Shown one piece after another: positions 39,583 to 45,453 of a stretch of DNA of 49,558 nucleotides. The notes under the pieces were generated by a model. That model was not told where the DNA came from and did no database searches. It saw nothing but the letters and a program-made list of their open reading frames with translations. Numbering within the stretch: the first letter of the stretch is position 1; each line of letters opens with the position of its first letter. Position numbers and translations under genes: made by a program. Source of the stretch: a virus; the IMG/VR virus record IMGVR_UViG_3300011013_000020, positions 1 to 49,558 of that record; one strand, written 5' to 3'.

Positions 39583-40042
39583 CGTCGGTACCTCCTGGAG
39601 AGGACCTACCCCCCGCCGCCGTGTTCTTGCCGTCCCAAGGGCCGGGGAGCACCCGAGCATTTCCCCCTGGGGATACCCGAAGCACCCGGACCTCCAGCCC
39701 AATCACCGCGAGCCCGTGCGCCACGCCTTCACAGAAAGCGCGAAGTCCATCGGCACCATCGATCGGCTCCCACTCTCCTCGCACTTTGGCTTCCGTGAGG
39801 AAGGTCACCGGGCGAGGACCCCGCCCAACTTTCGGAGGGAGGCAGTCGTCGCGCTTCGCGCGGTAGTAGCAGCTGGAGCAGAGGCCCCGCCCATTCACGG
39901 GCTTCTTGCACCCCGATGTCGAACACCGTCCCGCCTGCAACAGACGAGCGATCCTCTGGTAGTGAAGCGTGCAGCGCCCGCGCGCATGAACGGGACGCCG
40001 ACACCCGAGCGCCGAGCACTCTCCTCGAGGTCGAGCGTTCAC
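39575..40042 (-). CDS. Double zinc-knuckle protein, 155 aa
   Basis: GTG at 40042 overlaps the upstream TGA (GTGA), the coupling used elsewhere here; an in-frame ATG at 40075 is the alternative. Two finger units stand at about 8-30 (CSALGCRRPVHARGRCTLHYQ) and 35-58 (CSTSGCKKPVNGRGLCSSCYY), the same C-x4-C-x8-9-G-x-C-x2-[HC] pattern as the three fingers of the protein at 16394. The C-terminal half (DGLRAFCEGVAHGLAVIGLEVRVLRV) is globular. Zinc and possibly nucleic-acid binding is expected. Confidence 0.65.
   Translation of the reverse strand: MNARPRGECSALGCRRPVHARGRCTLHYQRIARLLQAGRCSTSGCKKPVNGRGLCSSCYYRAKRDDCLPPKVGRGPRPVTFLTEAKVRGEWEPIDGADGLRAFCEGVAHGLAVIGLEVRVLRVSPGGNARVLPGPWDGKNTAAGGRSSPGGTDDG
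39603..39611 (-). repeat. Boundary element copy inside the 3' end of a gene
   Basis: GGGTAGGTC on the minus strand, read through as Gly-Arg-Ser in the zinc-knuckle gene, 20 bases before the start at 39582. Confidence 0.5.
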
Positions 40043-40311
40043 CGCGGAACCGCCTGGGACCGAAGAACCGCCCATCCTCCCGTGGAGATCCGGTAGTGCG
40101 CCCACCAGGAAGGACCGATGCTGCATGGTCCATCATGAGCCTCAAGCAACCCGCGACGCGCGAGCTCCGCGCAGACCTTCGCATTCCCTCCCGGCCCCGT
40201 AGGCCCTCCGAGAGGTACGGGGATCCATCGAGCCCTCTGCCCGTCGCCGAGGCGGGCGATCATCTCCGACGCCGCGAAGTGGACGAGCAGGTGAGCCTCG
40301 GCCGGGGTCAT
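40039..40311 (-). CDS. Hypothetical protein, 90 aa, possible winged helix
   Basis: ATG at 40311 overlaps a tiny upstream frame (ATGA). The sequence TPAEAHLLVHFAASEMIARLGDGQ ... AKVCAELARRGLLEAHDGP ... YRISTGGWAVL has the helix-helix-wing outline of small winged-helix proteins (ARRGLL then RISTGGWAVL). DNA binding is a possibility. No family assigned. Confidence 0.62.
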   Translation of the reverse strand: MTPAEAHLLVHFAASEMIARLGDGQRARWIPVPLGGPTGPGGNAKVCAELARRGLLEAHDGPCSIGPSWWAHYRISTGGWAVLRSQAVPR

Positions 40312-40379
40312 TGGGCGTTCCTGTCGGGCCTACCGCTCAGCTGGAACTCGCCGGAATCGTTGAGATTCTTGCCCATCAT
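40308..40379 (-). CDS. Possible tiny leader gene, 23 aa
   Basis: ATGATG at 40374-40379 preceded by GAGGGAGA opens a 23-codon frame (MMGKNLNDSGEFQLSGRPDRNAQ) that ends by four-base overlap with the start at 40311. The good ribosome site and overlap argue for translation; no function is known. It may only serve to couple translation. Confidence 0.4.
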   Translation of the reverse strand: MMGKNLNDSGEFQLSGRPDRNAQ

Positions 40380-40400
40380 CGTTCTCCCTCGATGTGCTGA

Positions 40401-40409
40401 GGTCTACCC
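40401..40409 (-). repeat. Boundary element copy
   Basis: GGGTAGACC on the minus strand within GAGG-GTAGA-CCTC, 21 bases before the tiny frame at 40379. CATCGAGGG occurs twice here, 24 bases apart. Confidence 0.6.
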
Positions 40410-40417
40410 TCGATGAG

Positions 40418-40753
40418 CTACTTCACGATCCGGAAGGCGTGATAGACCGAGCGGAACGCCGCCCGATCTACCCGCATGTGGACGCCAGCGTGGGTTTCCA
40501 CCTGCTCGCCCTCTCGGTTCGTCCGGTAGGTGCGGCTCACGCGCACCGCCTGAAGGCTGCTCGCGCGGACACGCCGCAGGAGGTGGGCAGCGACTGATCC
40601 GCGGCCCGCGTACACGGTCACGAAGTCGTCGCCGCGGCAGTCGGAGATCGAGCACTCGTCCTCGCGGCTACCGGTCACGCCGGCGAACTCTGCGATCAAC
40701 TCGTCCACGCGCTCCTGCGTTGGGTTCTGTTCCCATTCGGGTAGGGTCGGCAT
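40418..40753 (-). CDS. Hypothetical protein, 111 aa
   Basis: ATG at 40753 with AAGGAA upstream. Sequence (QERVDELIAEFAGVTGSREDECSISDCRGDDFVTVYAGRGSV, in part, then VHMRVDRAAFRSVYHAFRIVK) appears alpha/beta with two cysteines. No family recognised. It stands alone between two boundary elements. Confidence 0.68.
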   Translation of the reverse strand: MPTLPEWEQNPTQERVDELIAEFAGVTGSREDECSISDCRGDDFVTVYAGRGSVAAHLLRRVRASSLQAVRVSRTYRTNREGEQVETHAGVHMRVDRAAFRSVYHAFRIVK

Positions 40754-40795
40754 GTCTTTTCCTTGTTTCTCGCCGGGCGAGTATTCGCGCGGTCA

Positions 40796-40817
40796 CACCA
40801 GTGATCTACCCCTGGTG
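40796..40817 (-). repeat. Boundary element copy with hairpin flanks
   Basis: CACCAG-GGGTAGATCA-CTGGTG on the minus strand: six pairs, ten-base loop with the core. TAG stops the gene ending at 40806. It lies 42 bases before the start at 40753. Confidence 0.8.
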
Positions 40818-41354
40818 AATGAACCCGGCGTCACGAAGGAATGCCATCCCAACAGGGGACCCAAGCCACTGGATCACGGTGGCGACCAGTTCGGCATCTC
40901 GATTGGAGACCTCCGTGGGAAGAACGCCGTCGGCGACGGCGTAGGACAACATCCCGTGCGGCCTTCCAGGGATCGGGGTGTTCTTCTCCTCCCACAAATC
41001 CGCGAACATCTGCTCCATCGGGTTGGAGGCGAGCCGATAGCGCTTCTTTCCGCGATGCGGTGAAGAACCGACTTCTCGCGTTGGAAGCCGCCTCATCTCA
41101 GAACTGAGCGCGTGGCGCTTCGCCCACGATGCGAAGGATCGAAGGGTTGAGCGGTGCGAGAACCATGTCCCAACCGGCGGAGAAACCTCTACCACCTCCC
41201 CGCCGGGGGCGATGCGCCAAGACAGGTAGCCGACGCAATCGCAGTCCTCCTGTCCGCCATAAATTCTAAACTCCGCACCCGCGCCGATCACCTGTCGGAA
41301 CCGGCCTTTCTCGTTCGTGTAGATACCGCCCACCGCGATCAGTGACTTCTTCAT
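40806..41354 (-). CDS. Hypothetical protein, 182 aa
   Basis: Start ATG at 41354 (MKKSLIAVGGIYTNEKGRFRQVI) with GGGAGAAC upstream. The first 60 residues are beta-rich with a CDC pair and a short repeat-like GAEFRIYGGQ; the middle is basic (RSFASWAKRHALSSEMRRLPTR), and the end helical. It ends IHQG, with the stop in a boundary element. The family is unknown. Confidence 0.65.
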   Translation of the reverse strand: MKKSLIAVGGIYTNEKGRFRQVIGAGAEFRIYGGQEDCDCVGYLSWRIAPGGEVVEVSPPVGTWFSHRSTLRSFASWAKRHALSSEMRRLPTREVGSSPHRGKKRYRLASNPMEQMFADLWEEKNTPIPGRPHGMLSYAVADGVLPTEVSNRDAELVATVIQWLGSPVGMAFLRDAGFIHQG

Positions 41355-41378
41355 CGTCGTTCTCCCATGACCTTCACC

Positions 41379-41386
41379 ATCTACCC
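41379..41386 (-). repeat. Boundary element copy
   Basis: GGGTAGAT on the minus strand, preceded by CTCAG; TAG stops the gene ending at 41381. It is 24 bases before the start at 41354. Confidence 0.7.
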
Positions 41387-42892
41387 CTGAGCCAGCGTCC
41401 AGCGAACCACCGCGCGCTCGACCATCGGCGACGCCACGCGCTCGCCCTTCATCGCCTTCACCCTCACACGGAAGCCCGGCAGCCTGACGCACTGGCCGGG
41501 ACGCCACACCGCGGAATCCACCTCGCCGTCGAAACAGCCGGCCGCCCCGCGGATCACTTCCAGCACCGCCGAGGAGATGCGCGCGAGCTCTGCTCGGACT
41601 CGCTGATCCTGGTACATCGCCGCCTGTGACGCCCGCCCACCGTTCCACTCCCGGAGGATCCACACCACCTGCAGCCCATAGGTTGAGGTCTGGATCCCCA
41701 CCTCCGCGGCGCGCACCAGCCACGACCCCCGCGCGATCAGCTCGACCCCCGCGGCTACCGCCTCCCACCTCGTCCTCGTCATCGAGAGCGATCCGAAACC
41801 GTCCAGATCCGACAGCACCCGCCAGGTTCCGGTTTCCGTCACGATCTCCGTGAGCGGTCGTCGCCCACCGTTCGGCGTGTCCACCCAGTCACCTCGCCAC
41901 ACGCGCACATCTGCGATCCGCATCAGCCGATCCGGCAGCACCGTCCCCTCCAGATCTCCGCGCTCCTGGAGCCAAGCCTCCTCCCACGCCGCCGCCTCGC
42001 CCGCTGGGCCACCGAACTGCTGCGCCGCCCACCTGATCCGAGCCAGCCGAGATCGCGACGAGCTCACTCGGAGAGACATCGCGGTTCGACCCGGAGCCCA
42101 CTCGCGAAGTCGCCCGCACGCAAACAGACCGCGATCCCAGTCCGGCACTGCAGATCCCATCGACGACGCACAGACCACGCCATCGCCGCCCCGAGGCGCA
42201 TTATTGAGAGCACATGGACGAGAAGCGCGGGCAGCACTGATAACCAGACGACGCAGAGCGAGACGTCCACCGCCGAGTGGTTCCACGAGGAACACCGCCC
42301 CGGACCGCTGGCACGTGCCCACGCCAGTCGCCGCGTCCCACACGCCTGATGGACGCCGATCCCCGCGGTGGTGCGCCGAGCAGAGGCAGCGGAAGCGCCG
42401 GCTCGATCCTTTCGCCGGCACCGTGGTCACACCCACCCACTCCACCTGCGCGAAGTCGCAGCACGGATCGCGGAGCAAGCCCTCGAGGTGGGACCGCTCA
42501 GCTACTCGCCAGCAGGCCTCGACCATCGCCGGCGTGATGGTCATCCACCCGTGGCTTCGATCGCCCACCGGCAGATCGAAGCAGCGGCGGAAGATCCGCA
42601 GAGCGGCCCGGGCGGCCGGACGACCAACGCCGGCCCCGGCCATGACGTAGCGGACAGATATCTGGACGCGCGAACCGCGACGGCGCGCCAGTCGTGCGAG
42701 CGACGGCGCGAGATAGATCAGAGCCAGTTTTGTTGGCCCATTTGCGGACTGGATCGCCATCCACAGGCGGCGCTCGCCAGCATCAGCCGCGGAGCCAGCG
42801 TAGAAGCGCGGGCGAGCGTGACGGCTCGGGCCCCAACCCGGACCGAGATTGTCGGTTGATGGGCGGGGAGGCGCGGAGGCAGGTGATCGCAT
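41381..42892 (-). CDS. Unknown protein, 503 aa, with zinc-type Cys/His cluster
   Basis: ATG at 42892; no clear ribosome site, so the start is uncertain, and MAIQSANGP (residue 45) may be the true one. After a basic, helical N-terminus (PSLARLARRRGSRVQISVRYVMAG) with an HTH-like part (ARAALRIFRRCFDLPVGDRS) comes CLCSAHHRGDRRPSGVWD ... GTCQRSGAVFLV, recalling primase-type zinc folds. The C-terminal half is Trp-rich. Replication initiation or primase-like activity is a guess from this pattern. It ends LAQG at a boundary element stop. Confidence 0.6.
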   Translation of the reverse strand: MRSPASAPPRPSTDNLGPGWGPSRHARPRFYAGSAADAGERRLWMAIQSANGPTKLALIYLAPSLARLARRRGSRVQISVRYVMAGAGVGRPAARAALRIFRRCFDLPVGDRSHGWMTITPAMVEACWRVAERSHLEGLLRDPCCDFAQVEWVGVTTVPAKGSSRRFRCLCSAHHRGDRRPSGVWDAATGVGTCQRSGAVFLVEPLGGGRLALRRLVISAARASRPCALNNAPRGGDGVVCASSMGSAVPDWDRGLFACGRLREWAPGRTAMSLRVSSSRSRLARIRWAAQQFGGPAGEAAAWEEAWLQERGDLEGTVLPDRLMRIADVRVWRGDWVDTPNGGRRPLTEIVTETGTWRVLSDLDGFGSLSMTRTRWEAVAAGVELIARGSWLVRAAEVGIQTSTYGLQVVWILREWNGGRASQAAMYQDQRVRAELARISSAVLEVIRGAAGCFDGEVDSAVWRPGQCVRLPGFRVRVKAMKGERVASPMVERAVVRWTLAQG

Positions 42893-43036
42893 CGGAATCC
42901 GACCGCCGACGCGCAGGGAATCAACCTGCTCAACAGGCGACGGGGCTCGGGGTGATGATTCCCTACGATCTGCCCGGATGCGAAACGGGCTCGACCGATT
43001 ACCCCGTCGCCGGCTGGTGCCGGAACGGCTAATCTG

Positions 43037-43045
43037 GTTCTACCC
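43037..43045 (-). repeat. Boundary element copy
   Basis: GGGTAGAAC on the minus strand after a C/G-run, in the 175-base gap between 43067 and 42893. It is 144 bases from the annotated start at 42892. I see nothing else in this gap beyond a CCGGC-ACCA-GCCGG hairpin. Confidence 0.45.
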
Positions 43046-43067
43046 CCGGGGGGGCGAAGGGTCAACG

Positions 43068-43229
43068 CTAAGGAGATGTTTCCTGCCTGCTGCGGCTTCG
43101 AGAAACCTTCTCGGATCGAAGACGATCCGCATACCGGATATCCATCGCTGCAGGGCGAAACACGCACCGGAAGTTGTCGCAGGTGAATTCGGTAGCCCCA
43201 CGAAGGTGGGAGTTAGGTATCGTGGGCAT
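43068..43229 (-). CDS. Small hypothetical protein, 53 aa
   Basis: ATG at 43229 preceded by AACAAGGAG at ideal spacing, stop TAG at 43068. Product begins MPTIPNSHLRGATEFTCDN, contains two cysteines (TCDNFRC) and ends with a basic Ser/Arg tail. The strong ribosome site and the boundary element 21 bases upstream support a real gene. Function unknown. Confidence 0.6.
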   Translation of the reverse strand: MPTIPNSHLRGATEFTCDNFRCVFRPAAMDIRYADRLRSEKVSRSRSRQETSP

Positions 43230-43250
43230 GTGGGCTCCTTGTTTACGCTG

Positions 43251-43259
43251 GACCTACCC
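43251..43259 (-). repeat. Boundary element copy
   Basis: GGGTAGGTC on the minus strand, preceded by CCCAG, 21 bases before the start at 43229. Confidence 0.7.
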
Positions 43260-43276
43260 CTGGGCCGCTAAACAGA

Positions 43277-43358
43277 CGCAAGATCACCGCCGTACCCTCA
43301 TTGTCCCCCAGGGAGAGGGGATGGAGGTACAGCGGCGGTATGGACGGGGGATCTTGCG
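43277..43358. other. Large nested inverted repeat, candidate structured RNA or terminator
   Basis: CGCAAGATC (43277-43285) pairs with GATCTTGCG (43350-43358). Directly inside, ACCGCCG (43286-43292) pairs with CGGCGGT (43333-43339), then GTACC with GGTAC, then CCCC with GGGG. One side carries a ten-base bulge. It fills the gap between the gene ending at 43366 and the small gene at 43229. No T-run follows in either direction. Confidence 0.6.
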
Positions 43359-43365
43359 GTAGGCG

Positions 43366-43707
43366 TCAGAGCGCGTCGAACACAATCCGCCGGGTTCGTT
43401 CAGGGGTCAGGCCGTCAGGATGATGGGGGAGTCCGAGGAATGCCCGGCGAGCCTCTTTCCTGAGCGCCGCGTAGCCCTTCATCGCCTCCTTCAGCGTCAA
43501 CAGTTCAGCGACACCCATCAGGGCCCATCCGGCCGTTAGGTCAGCTTCTGCGCCCCATCCTGTCGATGCTTGGCCGAGGCCGGGGAGGTGGAAGCCGAAA
43601 GCCCCCGCTAGGTGGCCGTCGGAACGCAACACCAGCGCCTTTTCGTCCATAGTCTGTCGGCGAGCGACGACATGGGCGTCTGTTCGTCCGCAGGTGCAGT
43701 GTGACAT
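43366..43707 (-). CDS. Hypothetical protein, 113 aa, with N-terminal cysteines
   Basis: Start ATG at 43707 (MSHCTCGRTDAHVV) with AAAGGAG upstream. A CTC pair stands at the N-terminus. The remainder (GHLAGAFGFHLPGLGQASTGWGAEADLTAGWALMGVAELLTLKEAMKGY, in part) looks helical with Gly-rich segments. The frame is open to 44286, but that part is a shadow of the plus-strand gene. It is divergent from the gene at 43810. Function unknown. Confidence 0.65.
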   Translation of the reverse strand: MSHCTCGRTDAHVVARRQTMDEKALVLRSDGHLAGAFGFHLPGLGQASTGWGAEADLTAGWALMGVAELLTLKEAMKGYAALRKEARRAFLGLPHHPDGLTPERTRRIVFDAL

Positions 43708-43729
43708 GAAATCTCCTTTGCTCGATCTC

Positions 43730-43738
43730 GATCTACCC
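43730..43738 (-). repeat. Boundary element copy, minus orientation of a divergent pair
   Basis: GGGTAGATC on the minus strand, preceded by CCCAG, 22 bases before the minus-strand start at 43707. No minus-strand gene lies immediately upstream, so it cannot be a stop-codon effect. Confidence 0.8.
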
Positions 43739-43779
43739 CTGGGGGGCGCAGATCCGTGGCACGAATTCGCGCGAGTTGG

Positions 43780-43797
43780 CTCGGGGGTAGATCCGAG
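43780..43797 (+). repeat. Boundary element copy, plus orientation
   Basis: CTCGG-GGGTAGAT-CCGAG on the plus strand: five pairs around the core, 12 bases before the plus-strand start at 43810. It is the only clear copy seen in this orientation, and it precedes the only plus-strand gene in this half of the window. Confidence 0.8.
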
Positions 43798-43809
43798 ATT
43801 GGAGGATCG

Positions 43810-44211
43810 ATGCGCGGAGATTTTCAGGACAAGGACTTCACGGGCCGGCTGGTGCTGGCACCCAACGGTGACCCCGATTGGGATTGGTGGACGATCGAAC
43901 GAGCAGATCACGATGGCTCTCATGGGCTGGAGCCGCTCGGAGACATCGGACTCGCCTTCACCTACTCGGGCCGGATCACCAACGCCGACGTTGAAGGAAA
44001 CTCCGACGAGATGAAGGCGATCGCGGAAGCGATCCTTCGGGGTGAGTCGGAATCGTTCCGTCGTTGCGCGGCGTACAAACAGGGAGATCACTACCTGTTC
44101 AACAGCCCGCGTAATTCGATGTACTCGGCGCGCGTGCCGATGGCCGAGGCCCGGCGGTTCGCGGAGGCTGCGCTGCAGAAACTCGCGAAGCACGCAGAGG
44201 AGTCGCCGTGA
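43810..44211 (+). CDS. Hypothetical protein, 133 aa, plus strand
   Basis: ATG at 43810 preceded by GGAGGATCG. Sequence MRGDFQDKDFTGRLVLAPNGDPDWDWWTIERADHDG (in part), then a helical end (MAEARRFAEAALQKLAKHAEESP). It resembles small phage proteins with a beta-sheet followed by helices. Together with the next gene it forms a short plus-strand unit opposed to everything around it. No family assigned. Confidence 0.7.
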   Translation: MRGDFQDKDFTGRLVLAPNGDPDWDWWTIERADHDGSHGLEPLGDIGLAFTYSGRITNADVEGNSDEMKAIAEAILRGESESFRRCAAYKQGDHYLFNSPRNSMYSARVPMAEARRFAEAALQKLAKHAEESP

Positions 44212-44489
44212 CGCGGACCGGACCGTTCCAGCCCCGCTTCCGCGCGTTCGCCAACAGCCTCGGGGTTCATCCCTCCGAGGTTCCAACGGGGGCAGAGGGA
44301 AACATCGCCTTCATGGCGTGGATAGGTGCGAGCCTCCTCGACTACGCCGAGACCGAGGATCGGCCACGCACCCGTGAAGCCGCTCGGCGCAGCCGCTTGA
44401 GCTTCGCCATCAGCGCCCAGTGCTCGTCCTGCCACGCGAGCGAGTCCGCTCGGTCCTGCTCATGCTTCCCGGCGAATCTCTGCCGGTGA
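44208..44489 (+). CDS. Hypothetical protein, 93 aa, convergent overlap with a minus gene
   Basis: GTG at 44208 overlaps the stop of the previous gene (GTGA). The first 55 residues (PRFRAFANSLGVHPSEVPTGAEGNIAFMAWIGASLLDYAETED) look real. From about residue 45 on it overlaps, on the other strand, the gene at 44342-44566, and turns Arg/Ser/Cys-rich, so its tail may be a by-product of the opposite gene or an earlier stop may have been lost. Confidence 0.5.
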   Translation: MTRTGPFQPRFRAFANSLGVHPSEVPTGAEGNIAFMAWIGASLLDYAETEDRPRTREAARRSRLSFAISAQCSSCHASESARSCSCFPANLCR

Positions 44490-44566
44490 ACGTGCACCGA
44501 CGCCGAGAGAAGGGCTCGGATCGCCTGCTCTCGCTCAGCCTCGGCCAACTCGTCCCACATCGTCAC
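44342..44566 (-). CDS. Hypothetical helical protein, 74 aa
   Basis: ATG at 44566 overlaps the upstream stop by four bases (ATGA). The product (WDELAEAEREQAIRALLSASVHVHRQRFAGKHEQD ... WALMAKLKRLRRAA, in part) is clearly protein-like and helical. Its last 48 codons lie over the end of the plus-strand gene. No family recognised. Confidence 0.62.
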   Translation of the reverse strand: MTMWDELAEAEREQAIRALLSASVHVHRQRFAGKHEQDRADSLAWQDEHWALMAKLKRLRRAASRVRGRSSVSA

Positions 44567-45000
44567 TCCAGCACCCAGCGCGGAACCTCGTACTCCTCAA
44601 AGTCGCCGACGGAGAGGCGGTCGCCGATCTTCTTCCCGCCTAAGCGGATCACCGACCGCGGGATCCAGTGCTTCCCCTGGTCGCCGGCGTTCACGCGGAC
44701 AGCCTTCTCCCGCTCCTCGACCACCTCGCAGATCAAGGACACGCGATCCCAGTCTCGATCCGACAGCGTGCGCTTGCCGGCGGCGCGTCGCGGATCGACT
44801 ACCAGATCCGGAACGGTGGGCACCATCGGGGCCTCAACATCGCCAGGGAGGTCGGGACAACCGGCGTTGACCCACTGAGCCTGCGTCGACCCCACGCTTC
44901 GGCGGCGCTCGCGAATCAAAACGCTTTTCGTTGGGGAGGACTGCACCGTGCGGACGAGTTTCGCTGTCGCTCGCAGGTACGCCAGAGTCGTATGGTGCAT
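44563..45000 (-). CDS. Hypothetical protein, 145 aa
   Basis: ATG at 45000 with GGGAGG upstream. The C-terminal half (HWIPRSVIRLGGKKIGDRLSVGDFEEYEVPRWVLE) is beta-rich and ends in a pattern of charged and aromatic residues seen in small RNA- or nuclease-fold proteins, but no family can be fixed. Coupled to the 74-residue gene downstream. Confidence 0.68.
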   Translation of the reverse strand: MHHTTLAYLRATAKLVRTVQSSPTKSVLIRERRRSVGSTQAQWVNAGCPDLPGDVEAPMVPTVPDLVVDPRRAAGKRTLSDRDWDRVSLICEVVEEREKAVRVNAGDQGKHWIPRSVIRLGGKKIGDRLSVGDFEEYEVPRWVLE

Positions 45001-45035
45001 CGCTCACCTCCCGCGGCCGGAAAGCCACCGAGAAG

Positions 45036-45044
45036 CATCTACCC
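45036..45044 (-). repeat. Boundary element copy
   Basis: GGGTAGATG on the minus strand, preceded by CCCAG; TAG stops the gene ending at 45039. It is 35 bases before the start at 45000. Confidence 0.7.
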
Positions 45045-45257
45045 CTGGGAGAGCAGAAACACCCCGAGCCCACCACCTACCGCTCGTTGGAATGCCTCGT
45101 AGATGGTTCTCCGTTCCCCGTGTCCTCGCTGAGAAACCCCTTGACGGGGATGGTTGGCTGTCGACTTCTCCCCGAGAAACAGGGTCAGGATGCAGAAGCA
45201 CTTACGGATGAAGTGCATTCGACGGCCGCAGTAGTCGCAGCGGCGGCACCGTTTCAT
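45039..45257 (-). CDS. Small zinc-finger-like protein, 72 aa
   Basis: Start ATG at 45257 (MKRCRRCDYCGRRMHFIRKC), eight bases after the upstream stop, with AAGGCG upstream. The N-terminus holds five cysteines in 22 residues (CRRCDYCG ... KCFC), a likely metal site. It ends SQG with the stop in a boundary element. An upstream in-frame GTG/ATG region reaching 45341 is Arg-rich and not preferred. Confidence 0.6.
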   Translation of the reverse strand: MKRCRRCDYCGRRMHFIRKCFCILTLFLGEKSTANHPRQGVSQRGHGERRTIYEAFQRAVGGGLGVFLLSQG

Positions 45258-45264
45258 CAGCGCC

Positions 45265-45453
45265 TTATTTCGTCTTCTCTGCCCCGCTCGTCGTATGGTT
45301 CGTGCTCTTTGGTTTCGTTGCCGTTGTCGTCCCACACGCACCTCGCGGGCGCGATCTACCCGCGGAGCAGGTCCGAATGATCAGGACCGTCAGGAGCACC
45401 AGCGCCGGCACGTCGATCCAGAGGACGGCATCACGACCCGGAATCGTGCCCAT
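45265..45453 (-). CDS. Small single-helix membrane protein, 62 aa
   Basis: ATG at 45453 overlaps the end of the upstream gene by 23 bases. One membrane helix (AVLWIDVPALVLLTVLIIRT, about 9-28) is followed by a basic, Thr/Lys-rich tail, an arrangement like small holin-associated or spanin-like proteins. Function unproven. A boundary element copy is contained in its 3' half. Confidence 0.6.
   Translation of the reverse strand: MGTIPGRDAVLWIDVPALVLLTVLIIRTCSAGRSRPRGACGTTTATKPKSTNHTTSGAEKTK
45344..45364 (-). repeat. Boundary element copy with hairpin
   Basis: CGCGGG-TAGATCGCG-CCCGCG on the minus strand: six pairs. It is read through in the 62-residue gene (no in-frame stop) and lies about 95 bases before the start at 45257. 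Confidence 0.55.
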
